From assembly GCF_003602235.1 (NCBI RefSeq), contig NZ_QZVS01000080.1, forward strand, positions 29,872 to 93,871: a stretch of 64,000 nucleotides of DNA. Reading direction: 5' to 3'. Source of the DNA: Cryobacterium melibiosiphilum. Its GTDB lineage: Bacteria; Actinomycetota; Actinomycetes; Actinomycetales; Microbacteriaceae. Each line of letters opens with the position of its first letter. Within the stretch, counting starts at the first letter, position 1. The notes beneath the pieces are model-generated. The model was not told the DNA's origin and did no database searches. It saw nothing but the letters and a program-made list of their open reading frames with translations. Position numbers and translations under genes: made by a program. This document shows positions 46,001 to 54,060 of this stretch, piece by piece.

Positions 46001-46531
46001 TCGATCACCGACCTGCTGGCGTCTGAGTCCACCGAAGACGGCGACACGGTCACGGTGGCGGGCCTGATCACGAGCGTTCAGCACCGCATCGCCAAGAAGT
46101 CGGGCAACCAATACGGCATGATCCAGGTCGAGGACTTCGGCGGTGAGATCACGGCCATGTTCATGGGCAAGGCCTACGAGGAGTTCTCGAGCGAGCTCGT
46201 CAGCGACACCGTGGTCGTCGTGCGCGGTCGGGTCAGCCTGCGTGATGACGGCATGAACCTGCACGCGTTCAGCGTCTTCGCCCCCGACCTCGGCCAGGGC
46301 GCCGACCAGAGCACCCTGGCCATCACCATCAGCGAGACCCGTGCAACCACGGACACGGTGCAGGCGCTCAGCGAGGTGCTCACCCGACACCTCGGTGCCG
46401 CCGAGGTGCGATTGAAGCTCATCGTCAAGGGCAACACCGCGCGGGTCTTCGAGTTGCCCTACCGGGTGACGGTGAGCGCCGACCTGTTCGGAGAGCTCAA
46501 GAGCCTACTCGGCCCGTACTGCCTGACCTAG
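43013..46531 (+). CDS. dnaE: DNA polymerase III alpha subunit
   Basis: 1172-residue replicative polymerase (DnaE1 type). The PHP domain starts at FVHLHVHSEYSMLDGA; the palm domain carries PDFDVDFDERRRG with catalytic aspartates near 416 and 418; the VGPGRGSGAGS motif and a C-terminal OB-fold (VTVAGLITSVQHRIAKKSGNQ) follow. The length matches DnaE1 (about 1180). The ATG is 12 nt downstream of the pseudouridine synthase. A weak 6-bp hairpin is at 46548-46564. Confidence 0.97.
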   Translation: MSDDSFVHLHVHSEYSMLDGAARVKPLIKAAVEQGMPAVAITDHGNVFGAFDFWKSATEAGIKPIIGTEAYITPGTDRRDKTRVRWGTGAQNRDDVGGAGSYTHMTLLSENTEGMHNLFRLSSKASLEGYYFKPRMDRELLSQFGKGLIATTGCVGGEVQTRLRLGQYAEAKKAAGDFQDIFGKENFFCEIMDHGIDIERRTMTDLLKLAKELDLPLVASNDLHYTHAHDATAHAALLCVQSASTLDDPNRFKFDSDEFYLKTAAQMRHIFRDHPESCDNTLLIAERCQVEFNTKANYMPRFPCPEGENEESWFIKENEIGLAKRYPNGIPDAVRKRADYEIGIIVQMGFPGYFLVVADFIMWSKQQGIRVGPGRGSGAGSMVAYAMGITDLDPLVHGLIFERFLNPDRVSMPDFDVDFDERRRGEVIKYVTEKYGEERVAQIVTYGTIKAKQALKDASRVLGFPFGMGDKLTKAMPPAIMGKDVPLTGMFDKDHARYREAADFRAVIESDPEARTVFDTALGLENLKRQWGVHAAGVIMSSDPLIDIIPIMKREADGQVVTQFDYPASEALGLIKMDFLGLRNLTIIDDTLDNIAVNRGHRPVLEELGLEDPAAYELLARGDTLGVFQLDGGPMRALLRLMKPDNFEDISAVIALYRPGPMGANSHTNYALRKTGQQEIIPIHKELEEPLKDVIGNTYGLIVYQEQVMSIAQVLAGFSLGEADLLRRAMGKKKKSELDKQFEGFSQGMKDRGYSMDAVKTVWDILLPFSDYAFNKAHSAAYGVLSYWTAYLKAVYPAEYMAALLTSVGDSRDKLALYLNECRRMGIQVLAPDVNESIGFFAAVGTDIRFGLGAVRNVGFNVVEAIRGAREEQGRFVSFHDFLHKVPLPVANKRTIESLVKAGAFDTLGATRRAMVEIHESAVESAVKTKRAESNGDVGFDFASLYDEPQDTEQVPDRPEWSKKEKLAFERDMLGLYVSDHPLAGLEIPLAKHVSTSITDLLASESTEDGDTVTVAGLITSVQHRIAKKSGNQYGMIQVEDFGGEITAMFMGKAYEEFSSELVSDTVVVVRGRVSLRDDGMNLHAFSVFAPDLGQGADQSTLAITISETRATTDTVQALSEVLTRHLGAAEVRLKLIVKGNTARVFELPYRVTVSADLFGELKSLLGPYCLT

Positions 46532-46631
46532 AATGTGATTCCACTCGCTGGAACTAGCTTCCAGTAGGCAAACTCGCTCGGCCCGCTCCATTGTCGGGGT
46601 GCGCGCAGGGAGCGCGTCGTATTCTGGGGGC

Positions 46632-47486
46632 ATGAGCACCCGTGCCGGTTCCCACAAGCCCAAAAACGTCCAGCCCAAAAACGTCCAGCCCAGAAACGTT
46701 CAGCCCAGTAACGTTCAGCCCAGAAATGTTGAAGCGACCTACGCCACCGCGATCGCCGCTGGCCGGAGCGTGTTCGGGTTGCTGCGGGTGAAGCCCGGCA
46801 CGAGCGGGCTCCAGCGGCTTCCCGACTCCGGCGGTGCGGTGCTGGCCATCACGCACTTCGGGTACCTGGATTTCGCCCTGGTGGAGTGGATGATGTGGCA
46901 GAAAAATCGCCGACACATCCGCTTTCTGGCGAAGAAGGGCGCGTTCAGACACCCGCTGGTCGGTCGTCTGCTGCGCGCCATGCGCCACATCAGCGTCGAC
47001 ATGACCGACGGCGCGCTGGCCTACTCCCAGGCCGTGGCAGCGCTGAGAGACGGCGAGGTGCTCGGCGTCTTCCCCGAGGGCGGCGTGAATGCCTCGTTCA
47101 CCGTGCGAGCGCTCAAGACCGGTGCCGTGCGGATGGCGGCCGAGGCGGGCGTTCCGATCATCCCGGTCGCGGTGTGGGGCGGCCACCGCCTGCTCACCAA
47201 GAACCACAAGCCGTCTGTGCGGGAGGCGTTTCGCGTGCCCGTGCGGTTCGCGATCGGCGAACCGATCCCGGTGCCGCGGCAAGCGGATGCCGCCGCGCTC
47301 ACGCTCGAACTCCACACGACCCTGCAGGGCCTCGTCGACGCGCTGCAGACGAGCTACCCGGCCGATGGTCGCGGCCGGTGGTGGCAGCCCGCCCACCTCG
47401 GCGGTACCGCCCCCACTCCCGAGCAGGCCGCGATCGTCGAAGCGGAGCGCAAGCGCCGCAAAGCCGCCGCCGAATCCCGCGAGTGA
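46632..47486 (+). CDS. Acyltransferase (PlsC-like) with N-terminal pentapeptide repeat
   Basis: 284-residue lysophospholipid acyltransferase-like protein. The HX4D motif is THFGYLDF and the second motif is FPEGGVN; both match the PlsC superfamily but the substrate cannot be assigned. Before the catalytic fold, residues 9-34 are five pentapeptides of the form (K/R/S)NVQP made by 15-bp tandem repeats. The ATG at 46632 is 6 nt after TATTCT and has ggggg directly upstream, so either leaderless or normal initiation is possible. The last codons and TGA lie in a perfect palindrome shared with the convergent gene. Confidence 0.85.
   Translation: MSTRAGSHKPKNVQPKNVQPRNVQPSNVQPRNVEATYATAIAAGRSVFGLLRVKPGTSGLQRLPDSGGAVLAITHFGYLDFALVEWMMWQKNRRHIRFLAKKGAFRHPLVGRLLRAMRHISVDMTDGALAYSQAVAALRDGEVLGVFPEGGVNASFTVRALKTGAVRMAAEAGVPIIPVAVWGGHRLLTKNHKPSVREAFRVPVRFAIGEPIPVPRQADAAALTLELHTTLQGLVDALQTSYPADGRGRWWQPAHLGGTAPTPEQAAIVEAERKRRKAAAESRE
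46659..46733 (+). repeat. 15-bp in-frame tandem repeat at the acyltransferase 5' end
   Basis: Five 15-bp units: cccaaaaacgtccag twice (46659-46673, 46674-46688), then three diverged copies to 46733. They encode PKNVQ, PKNVQ, PRNVQ, PSNVQ, PRNVE. The first two copies are identical, so expansion may be recent. Confidence 0.92.
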
Positions 47487-47535
47487 GCAGTTTCTGCACT
47501 TCCCGGGCCCGGGAAGTGCAGAAACTGCTCACTCG
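47480..47535. terminator. Perfect 56-bp palindrome between convergent genes
   Basis: Two 28-nt arms are exact reverse complements with no spacer, centred between 47507 and 47508 (ccc ggg | ccc ggg). The left arm begins cgagtgagcagtttctgcac and ends cttcccggg. The TGA of the acyltransferase (47484-47486) and, on the other strand, the TGA of the flavin reductase (47531-47529) lie at mirror positions within it. It can act as a bidirectional terminator; no T-tract is present. Confidence 0.95.
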
Positions 47536-48122
47536 TGGGGTGTGGTCTCGCGGGGGAGTTCGGCGCTTGGAACGCGGTAGCTGCGCTCGTGGTAGAGCAG
47601 GGCCTCGTCGTCGGCGCCCATTCCGCCCTCCTCGATCTGCACGACCACGACAGCGTTGTTGTGCACGGAGATCCGTTCGATGATGCGGCCGACCATCCAG
47701 CTCGTCACATCGTTGATGACCGGGATCCCGTAGGGACCGGCGTGCCAATGGCTGCCCTCGAAACGACGTTCGCGTGGCCCGGACATGATCTCGGCAACAT
47801 CCCGATTGCGGGCGCCGAGCATGTGGATGATGACGTGGCCGTTGTCGAGGATCGCCGGCCAGGCACTGGCGGTGCGGGCCATGTTGAAGGTGGCGAGCGG
47901 AGGCACGGCCGACAGCGACGCGAGTGAGGTCGCCGTGAAGCCGACCGGCGTGCCGTCCCCGCGGAGCGAAGTGATGATGGCGACCCCGGCGGCGTGGCGC
48001 CGGAAAGCATGTTTGAAGGCCGCGAGGTCGATGGGGGCGTTGGGATCGGCCTCGAGCGGCGGCACCGGAGCGGCGGTCGCGGGTAGTGCGTCGGCGAGTC
48101 GGGATTTGGCTTTGTCGGTCAT
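47529..48122 (-). CDS. Flavin reductase-like domain protein
   Basis: 197-residue FMN-binding split-barrel protein of the flavin reductase family. The family pattern is seen in FRRHAAGVAIITS ... GFTATSLASLSAVPPLATFNMARTASAWP. Members reduce FMN/FAD with NAD(P)H for partner monooxygenases; no monooxygenase is nearby, so the partner is unknown. The ATG at 48122 has a gagg site upstream. The stop is in the 56-bp palindrome. Confidence 0.85.
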   Translation of the reverse strand: MTDKAKSRLADALPATAAPVPPLEADPNAPIDLAAFKHAFRRHAAGVAIITSLRGDGTPVGFTATSLASLSAVPPLATFNMARTASAWPAILDNGHVIIHMLGARNRDVAEIMSGPRERRFEGSHWHAGPYGIPVINDVTSWMVGRIIERISVHNNAVVVVQIEEGGMGADDEALLYHERSYRVPSAELPRETTPHE

Positions 48123-48190
48123 TCGGTGGCCTCAATCATCTGTCGTGCAGTCAAATCTGTCCTGCAGTCAACGGGGGGAATGTTCGCGGA

Positions 48191-48196
48191 TAGGCT
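48191..48196 (+). promoter_or_regulatory. -10 hexamer of a probable leaderless hisD promoter
   Basis: TAGGCT ends 5 nt before the GTG at 48202 and 8 nt before the ATG at 48205. Transcription is expected to begin within GTGATG, so the message should be leaderless. Confidence 0.45.
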
Positions 48197-48201
48197 GAAC
48201 C

Positions 48202-49518
48202 GTGATGATTCAGACTATTGACCTGCGCGGAACCCGACCAACTCCGGCCTCACTGCTGGCCGCCGTGCCACGGGCCCTCACCGACGTTGCCACGGCGAGC
48301 GATGTCGCCGCCGACCTGATCAACGACGTGCGCCTGCGGGGCGAGGATGCGCTGCTTGACCAGGCCGAACGACTCGACCGGGTCCGCCCGGCCTATGTGC
48401 GGGTGCCGCTGTTTCACATTGAAGAAGCTCTCGATGGCCTCGACCCGAGCGTGCGCACGGCGATTGAGGAAACCATCCGTCGGGTGCGTCTCGCCAGTGC
48501 CGCCCAGGTACCGGCTGGGGTGACCACGACCATCGCCGCCGGTGCCGTCGTCACTCAACGCTGGCAGCCCGTCAGCCGGGTGGGGCTCTACGTGCCCGCA
48601 GGAAAGGCCGTGTATCCGTCCAGCGTGGTCATGAACGTCATTCCGGCGCAGGTCGCCGGGGTCGCCTCCCTCGCGCTGGCCTCTCCCGCGCAGAGCCTGT
48701 TCGAGGGCCGCGTGCACCCGACGATCCTGGCCGTCGCCGGCCTCCTCGGCATCGACGAGATCTATGCGATGGGCGGCGCCGGAGCGATCGGAGCCCTCGC
48801 CTACGGCGTTCCGGGCCTCGGCCTGGCTCCCGTGCAGCTCGTCACCGGTCCCGGCAACGTCTATGTGGCCGCAGCCAAGCGGCTGATTCGCGGCCAGGCC
48901 GGTATCGACTCCGAGGCCGGCCCCACCGACATCCTCGTGATCGCCGATGACGAGGCCGACCCGCTGCTCGTGGCAGCAGACCTCGTGAGCCAGGCCGAGC
49001 ACGACGAACTCGCGGCGGCCGTGCTGGTCACGGACTCCGTGAGCCTCGCCCGCCGCGTCGAGGCGCGCCTGACCGAACTGGCGGTCTCCACCACCCACAG
49101 TGAGCGGGTCACGATCGCCCTGAGCGGCTCCCAGTCGGCCATCGTGCTCGTGGACGATCTCACCGTCGCAGCGGCTTTCAGCAACGCGTTTGGCCCCGAA
49201 CACCTCGAGATTCAGACCCAGGACCCGGATGCCGTGCTCGATCACATCGAGAACGCCGGCGCGATCTTCCTCGGCCCGCACTCCCCGGTCAGCCTCGGTG
49301 ACTACGTCGCCGGCTCCAACCACGTGCTGCCGACCAATGGCCAGTCGCGCTTTTCGGCCGGCCTCGGTGCCTACACGTTCCTCCGGCCACAGCAGATTGT
49401 GCGCTACGACCGGGAAGCGCTGCACGCCGTGGCCGGTCACATCGTCGCGCTTGCCCAGGCCGAGGCCCTGCCGGCCCACGGCGACGCCGTGACCGCCCGG
49501 TTCGTCGACGAGGACTGA
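48202..49518 (+). CDS. hisD: Histidinol dehydrogenase
   Basis: 438-residue zinc enzyme performing the last two steps of histidine synthesis (histidinol to histidine with NAD+). Conserved blocks are VPAGKAVYPSSVVMN, YAMGGAGAIGALAYG, LVTGPGNVYVAAAKR, the active-site QAEHDELA with the catalytic Glu-His, and FGPEHLEI. The start may be GTG 48202 or ATG 48205. No other his gene follows, so the pathway genes are split in this genome or lie outside the window. Confidence 0.96.
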   Translation: MMIQTIDLRGTRPTPASLLAAVPRALTDVATASDVAADLINDVRLRGEDALLDQAERLDRVRPAYVRVPLFHIEEALDGLDPSVRTAIEETIRRVRLASAAQVPAGVTTTIAAGAVVTQRWQPVSRVGLYVPAGKAVYPSSVVMNVIPAQVAGVASLALASPAQSLFEGRVHPTILAVAGLLGIDEIYAMGGAGAIGALAYGVPGLGLAPVQLVTGPGNVYVAAAKRLIRGQAGIDSEAGPTDILVIADDEADPLLVAADLVSQAEHDELAAAVLVTDSVSLARRVEARLTELAVSTTHSERVTIALSGSQSAIVLVDDLTVAAAFSNAFGPEHLEIQTQDPDAVLDHIENAGAIFLGPHSPVSLGDYVAGSNHVLPTNGQSRFSAGLGAYTFLRPQQIVRYDREALHAVAGHIVALAQAEALPAHGDAVTARFVDED

Positions 49519-49545
49519 CTCACCGGGCGCTAGGCTGGCAACACT

Positions 49546-50013
49546 ATGTTTTGCCCGTTCTGTCGCCACCCCGATTCCCGAGTCATCGACTCGCGCACCA
49601 GCGACGACGGACTTTCGATCCGCCGCCGCCGTCAGTGCCCGAAGTGCGGGCGCCGTTTCAGCACCACCGAGACCGCGAGCCTGAACATCATCAAGCGCAG
49701 CGGGGTAGTGGAGCCGTTCAGCCGGGAAAAAATTGTCGCCGGGGTACGAAAAGCCTGCCAGGGCCGTCCGGTGACCGACTCGGACCTGGCCCTGCTCGCC
49801 CAAAAAGTCGAAGAAACCATTCGACAGACCGGTGCTTCGCAGGTCGAGGCGAACGACATCGGACTGGCGATCCTCCCGCCGCTGCGCGAACTCGACACGG
49901 TTGCCTACCTGCGCTTCGCGAGCGTGTACCAGGCCTTCGATTCCCTCGAAGACTTCGAAGCGGCCATCGCCCGCCTGCGCGCGTCGCAGGGCGACGCGTC
50001 GGTGTCGCTGTAG
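49546..50013 (+). CDS. nrdR: Transcriptional repressor NrdR
   Basis: 155-residue regulator of ribonucleotide reductase genes. The N-terminal zinc ribbon uses C3, C6, C31 and C34, followed by an ATP-cone domain (about residues 49-139) that senses ATP/dATP. It starts 27 nt after hisD, a common actinobacterial arrangement. A TAGGCT hexamer (49531-49536) stands 9 nt before the ATG. No NrdR box or nrd gene is seen in the window. Confidence 0.96.
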   Translation: MFCPFCRHPDSRVIDSRTSDDGLSIRRRRQCPKCGRRFSTTETASLNIIKRSGVVEPFSREKIVAGVRKACQGRPVTDSDLALLAQKVEETIRQTGASQVEANDIGLAILPPLRELDTVAYLRFASVYQAFDSLEDFEAAIARLRASQGDASVSL

Positions 50014-50035
50014 CCCGCCCTACTCTCCGGACACC

Positions 50036-51061
50036 ATGTATCCTCTCTTTTTCTCCCTCGTCCTGTCTCGCCTTGATCCCGAGCGCGCCCACCACCTCGC
50101 GTTCTCGGTGATTCGCCGTCTGCCCACGCTCGGCGTCGGACGCGTGGTGAATCGGTTCACGCGGGCCGATCCCCGACTCGAAGTGATGACCCTCGGGCTG
50201 CGCTTTGCGTCACCCTTCGGTGTCGCTGCCGGCTTCGACAAGGACGGCGAAGCCGTTCTCGGCCTGGGCCAGCTCGGCTTCGGCCACGTCGAGGTCGGCA
50301 CCATCACGGCGCTCGCCCAGCCGGGCAACCCCACCCCCCGCCTCTTCCGGCTCGTCGCCGACCGCGCCGTCATCAACCGGATGGGCTTCAATAACCGGGG
50401 TGCGGCATCCGCTCGCCGGCGTCTCACCGCGGTACGCGCGGCCGCGCGTCGCCCGGTGCTCGGCATCAATATCGGCAAGAGCCGGGTTACCGCCGTCGAC
50501 GACGCCACCGGGGACTATCTCGAGAGCACCCGCCAGTTGGCGCCCCTGGCCGACTACCTCGTGGTCAACGTCAGCTCGCCCAACACACCGGGTCTGCGCG
50601 GACTGCAGGAAATCGACCGTCTTGCGCCCCTGTTGCGCGCCGTGAAGGCCGCCGCCGGGGGCACCCCGCTGTTGGTGAAGATCGCGCCCGACCTCAGTGA
50701 TGACGAGGTCACCCGCGTGGCCCGGCTCGCCGTCGAACTGGGCCTGGACGGCATCAGCGCGACCAACACCACGCTGTCGCGGGCGAACCTGGCCACGGAT
50801 GCCGCGACAGTCGCGGCCGCAGGGGCCGGTGGCCTGTCGGGCGCCCCGCTCAACGACCGTTCCCTCGCCGTGCTGCGGCTCATCCGCGCGGTCGTGCCGC
50901 GGGAATTCTGTGTCATCTCGGTGGGAGGCGTCGAAACCGCGGCGCAGGTCGCTGAGCGACTCCACGCCGGCGCGACGCTCGTGCAGGGCTACACGGCCTT
51001 CCTCTACCGCGGACCGCTCTGGGCCCGCCAGATCAACCGCGGCCTCGCGCGCCTGCTGTAG
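50036..51061 (+). CDS. pyrD: Dihydroorotate dehydrogenase (quinone), class 2
   Basis: 341-residue FMN enzyme oxidising dihydroorotate with quinone in pyrimidine synthesis. The N-terminal membrane-associating extension (MYPLFFSLVLSRLDPERAHHLAF), the class 2 catalytic serine in VNVSSPNTPGLR, VKIAPDLSDDE and SVGGVETAAQ are all present. The ATG at 50036 fits the class 2 N-terminus; the longer open frame upstream overlaps nrdR and is not coding. A TACTCT element lies 9 nt upstream. Confidence 0.96.
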   Translation: MYPLFFSLVLSRLDPERAHHLAFSVIRRLPTLGVGRVVNRFTRADPRLEVMTLGLRFASPFGVAAGFDKDGEAVLGLGQLGFGHVEVGTITALAQPGNPTPRLFRLVADRAVINRMGFNNRGAASARRRLTAVRAAARRPVLGINIGKSRVTAVDDATGDYLESTRQLAPLADYLVVNVSSPNTPGLRGLQEIDRLAPLLRAVKAAAGGTPLLVKIAPDLSDDEVTRVARLAVELGLDGISATNTTLSRANLATDAATVAAAGAGGLSGAPLNDRSLAVLRLIRAVVPREFCVISVGGVETAAQVAERLHAGATLVQGYTAFLYRGPLWARQINRGLARLL

Positions 51062-51094
51062 CGCCGTCAGCCCGCCCGGCACGGGCCGGCTGGC

Positions 51095-52213
51095 TCAGAG
51101 CAGGCCGTGTTCCGCGAGCTGGTTGGCGATGCTGGAGCCGTCCGGACCGTAGACCCACGGGGTGTCGGCGGTACCGGCAACGGAGGCCTGCGAGCGACCG
51201 CCCGCCAGAACGGCCTCGCTGGGGGACAGCTGGCGAATGGCAACCGCCGCGACGCTGCCGGGGAATTCCTTCTGGAACTCGCTGTAAATCGTCTCATCGT
51301 GCTGGCCGTCGTCGCCGATCAGGATCCAGCCGATCGAGGGGAATTCCTGGGCCAGGCGGCGCAGGTTCTCGCGCTTGTGTTCCTTGCCGCTGCGAAACAG
51401 TCGGTCGTGCGTGGGCCCCCAGTCGGTCAGCAGCAGGGCGCCGGCCGGGTACAGGTTGCGCGACAGGAATCGCGAGAGGGTCGGCGCCACATTCCAGGCC
51501 CCGGTCGACAGATAGATCACGGGGGAGCCGGGCGTTGCCGCGGCGAGCCGCTCGAGCAGCACGGCCATTCCCGGGGTGGGGACACGCGCGTGCTCGTCGA
51601 GCACGAAGGTGTTCCAGGCGGCAAGCAGCGGCCTGGGGAGGGTGGTCACCATCACGGTGTCGTCGACGTCGGAGATGACGCCGTGGCGTACCGCCGGAGC
51701 GACGACAAGAATCGGTGCGTCCTGCACCGCGGAGGACTCGGCGTGCAGTCGGGCGGTGTGCCAGCCGGGCGCCAGGCGCACCGGTACGACCGTGTCGACG
51801 ACCCCGCCGCGGTCGGCACGCACCAGGTGGGTCTGACCGTCGATCTCGATGGTGACCATGACGTTCTTCACGGGCACGCTGGTGAAGCTGCGCCACCCGC
51901 GAATACCGGCGTCGCGGCCGTCGCTGCGGGGACGTCTGGCGCGCACGGCCTTTCCGGGTTTGGTCGGCTTGGCCAGCAGCACACGGCAGAGGATGCGCAC
52001 CCAGCCGGTGGACCCATAGCCGGCGAAGGGGATGACCGTCGGGCGGTGGCCGCGCCTGCGGGCGAAGCTTTCGCGCCGTTCGTGCACCCAGTCCTCGATG
52101 CGGGCGGCGCGGTGCATCAGCCGGGCGGGGTTGAGCGCGGTCGACCGGTCTGCCCGACCCTCATCGGCTGAGGCTGCATCGTCTGAGAACGTATTGTCGC
52201 GGGACTCTGGCAC
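51095..52213 (-). CDS. App1-family phosphatase (DUF2183)
   Basis: 372-residue HAD-type phosphatase related to yeast App1 phosphatidate phosphatase. The catalytic DxDxT motif is DVDDTVM at about residue 185; an upstream beta-rich domain (VMVTIEIDGQTHLVRADRGG) and downstream PVIYLSTGAWNV, LLLTDWGPT and WILIGDDGQHDETIY follow the family. Bacterial substrates are not established. The GTG at 52213 follows a gggg tract. It converges with pyrD. Confidence 0.85.
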   Translation of the reverse strand: MPESRDNTFSDDAASADEGRADRSTALNPARLMHRAARIEDWVHERRESFARRRGHRPTVIPFAGYGSTGWVRILCRVLLAKPTKPGKAVRARRPRSDGRDAGIRGWRSFTSVPVKNVMVTIEIDGQTHLVRADRGGVVDTVVPVRLAPGWHTARLHAESSAVQDAPILVVAPAVRHGVISDVDDTVMVTTLPRPLLAAWNTFVLDEHARVPTPGMAVLLERLAAATPGSPVIYLSTGAWNVAPTLSRFLSRNLYPAGALLLTDWGPTHDRLFRSGKEHKRENLRRLAQEFPSIGWILIGDDGQHDETIYSEFQKEFPGSVAAVAIRQLSPSEAVLAGGRSQASVAGTADTPWVYGPDGSSIANQLAEHGLL

Positions 52214-52356
52214 ACCCCCAGTCTGCCATGCGAGCCCACTCCACTGCGCAGCACGCCGAATGCCACGCACGGGAGGACAGATCGGCCAGCGCACACGTGT
52301 GTTAATACATGCGGGTAGACAACGTAGGATAGTGAATTAACTTCAAGGAGGACCCC

Positions 52357-53061
52357 GTGTCGCTAGCCGGCCTATTCGATGTTGATTCAGCAGTCACTGG
52401 TCAGCAGGTGCGCGCGGAACCGATCCAACGTCGCAGTGCCGAGCGGCTGTCGGCGCTCCTCGATGCGGCTGCCGAGGCAGTGGATGCCGTGGGCTTCGAC
52501 CGCATCACGACGGCCATGATCGCGGAGCGAGCGGGCGCATCCATCGGGACCGTGTACCGCTACTACCCCGATCGCGTCGCGGTCCTCCAGGCCCTGCATG
52601 AGCGCACGGTCCAGCGCTTCCGCGAGCGGGTCGTCGAGGAATTCGAGAGCAGCCCGCCGACGACGTGGTGGGACGTCGTGGACTGCGCGGTGAGCGCGTT
52701 CGTCGGCCTCTACCGCTCTGAGCCGGGTTTTCGCATCATGCAGTTTGCCGACCGCGAGGGCGCGACTCTGGGGGAGGGGACGCCCTCCGACGACGTCGCC
52801 CGTGAAACCGGCTTCTTCGCCACCCGGCTGGCGATGGTGTTGGCCGCCCGGTTCGGCCTGCCCGACGAACCGGAACTCATCTTCCGGGTCGAGATCGCCG
52901 TGGAGATGGCCGATTCCCTGCTCTGCCGGGCGTTCCTGCACGATCCGCTGGGGGACGAGCGGTTCATCGCTGAGTGCCGGCGCGTGGTGCACGACTACCT
53001 CGCGACCTTCTACGGCCCCGTGGTCGCCTTTCCGGGCGTCGACGTGTCCGTCGCCGTCTAG
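52357..53061 (+). CDS. TetR-family transcriptional regulator
   Basis: 234-residue TetR-type repressor. Helix-turn-helix at about residues 28-75 (RLSALLDAAAEAVDAVGFDRIT ... GASIGTVYRYYPDR). The C-terminal ligand domain is of the common actinobacterial type and gives no substrate. The GTG at 52357 has aaggagg 7 nt upstream. Its promoter region holds a 10-bp palindrome cacacgtgtg (52292-52301). It lies 126 nt upstream of the ABC importer on the same strand and might control it. Confidence 0.88.
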   Translation: MSLAGLFDVDSAVTGQQVRAEPIQRRSAERLSALLDAAAEAVDAVGFDRITTAMIAERAGASIGTVYRYYPDRVAVLQALHERTVQRFRERVVEEFESSPPTTWWDVVDCAVSAFVGLYRSEPGFRIMQFADREGATLGEGTPSDDVARETGFFATRLAMVLAARFGLPDEPELIFRVEIAVEMADSLLCRAFLHDPLGDERFIAECRRVVHDYLATFYGPVVAFPGVDVSVAV

Positions 53062-53076
53062 CCGGGCTGGAGATAT

Positions 53077-53096
53077 TTGCCAATCCGACTTGGCAA
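53077..53096. promoter_or_regulatory. Inverted repeat upstream of the ABC importer
   Basis: A perfect dyad TTGCCAA-N6-TTGGCAA lies 15 nt after the tetR stop and 92 nt before the importer's first ATG. It has the size of an operator. A weak terminator is the alternative, but the stem is short and A/T-containing. Confidence 0.45.
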
Positions 53097-53187
53097 GGGT
53101 TCCGAATAGTGATTGGGTTGCCTTCTATTCCTGTTGATCAGGCTGGTTTGTGTTGATCCGACCCCACGCGAGGAATGAGCCACTTAT

Positions 53188-54060
53188 ATGATCGAGTTCC
53201 GTTCTGTGACCAAACGGTTCACTCAGGACGCGGTCGCCGTTAACGACTTCAGCCTGGTGCTCCCGAGCCGAAAGATCACGGTGCTCGTCGGGTCGTCCGG
53301 TTCGGGCAAGACCACCCTGCTGCGCATGATCAATCGCATGGTCGATCCGACCAGCGGGTCGATCGAAATCGACGGGGTCGATGTGGCCACCCTGGAACCC
53401 GTGAAGCTGCGCCGCAGCATCGGCTACGTCATGCAGAACTCGGGGCTTCTGCCGCACCGCAAAGTCGTCGACAACGTCGCGACGGTTCCCCTGCTCCGCG
53501 GTGTTCCGCGCAAGCAGGCGCGCCTCGATGCCCTGGAACTGCTCGACACGGTCGGTCTCAGCCGCACGCTCGCCGACCGGTATCCCAGCCAGCTTTCCGG
53601 CGGCCAGCAGCAGCGCGTCGGTGTCGCGCGCGGCCTGGCCGTGAACCCCAACATCCTGCTGATGGACGAACCCTTCGGTGCGGTCGACCCGATCGTGCGC
53701 GCAGAACTCCAGCAGGAGTTGCTGCGGTTGCAGCAGGAACTCGACAAAACTGTCGTCTTCGTCACGCACGACATCGACGAGGCGTTCCTGCTCGGCGATC
53801 AGGTGGTCATCCTGCGCACCGGGGGTCTGGTCGCCCAGATCGGTTCCCCCACCGAGATCCTGGCCAACCCCGTCGATGAATTCGTGTCCAGCTTCGTCGG
53901 CGCCGATCGGGGAAAGCGGTCCCTGCACCTGGAAAACCATGGCGGTGACGACCTGGTCGTCGACAGCGAAGGACGCCTGGCCGGCGTTCTGTCCACCGGT
54001 ACCAAGGCCGGGACCCGTTCGGGCCCGGGTGCTGCGGCGCAGGGTGGGGTCCGGCAGTGA
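53188..54060 (+). CDS. Betaine/choline-type ABC transporter ATP-binding protein
   Basis: 290-residue ATPase of the OpuCA/ProV group. Walker A GSSGSGKTT at residues 35-43, signature LSGGQQQRVGVARGL near 136-150, and Walker B ILLMDEPFGAVD follow, then the TVVFVTHDIDEAFLLGD segment typical of osmoprotectant importers. The C-terminus is short and lacks a clear CBS pair, which in some homologues senses ionic strength. First gene of a four-gene operon; overlaps the next by 4 nt. Confidence 0.9.
   Translation: MIEFRSVTKRFTQDAVAVNDFSLVLPSRKITVLVGSSGSGKTTLLRMINRMVDPTSGSIEIDGVDVATLEPVKLRRSIGYVMQNSGLLPHRKVVDNVATVPLLRGVPRKQARLDALELLDTVGLSRTLADRYPSQLSGGQQQRVGVARGLAVNPNILLMDEPFGAVDPIVRAELQQELLRLQQELDKTVVFVTHDIDEAFLLGDQVVILRTGGLVAQIGSPTEILANPVDEFVSSFVGADRGKRSLHLENHGGDDLVVDSEGRLAGVLSTGTKAGTRSGPGAAAQGGVRQ

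Noticed and set aside
47480..47535. Insertion sequence end or integrase attachment site
   Set aside because: No transposase or integrase gene and no target-site duplication are visible around the palindrome; both neighbours are intact.
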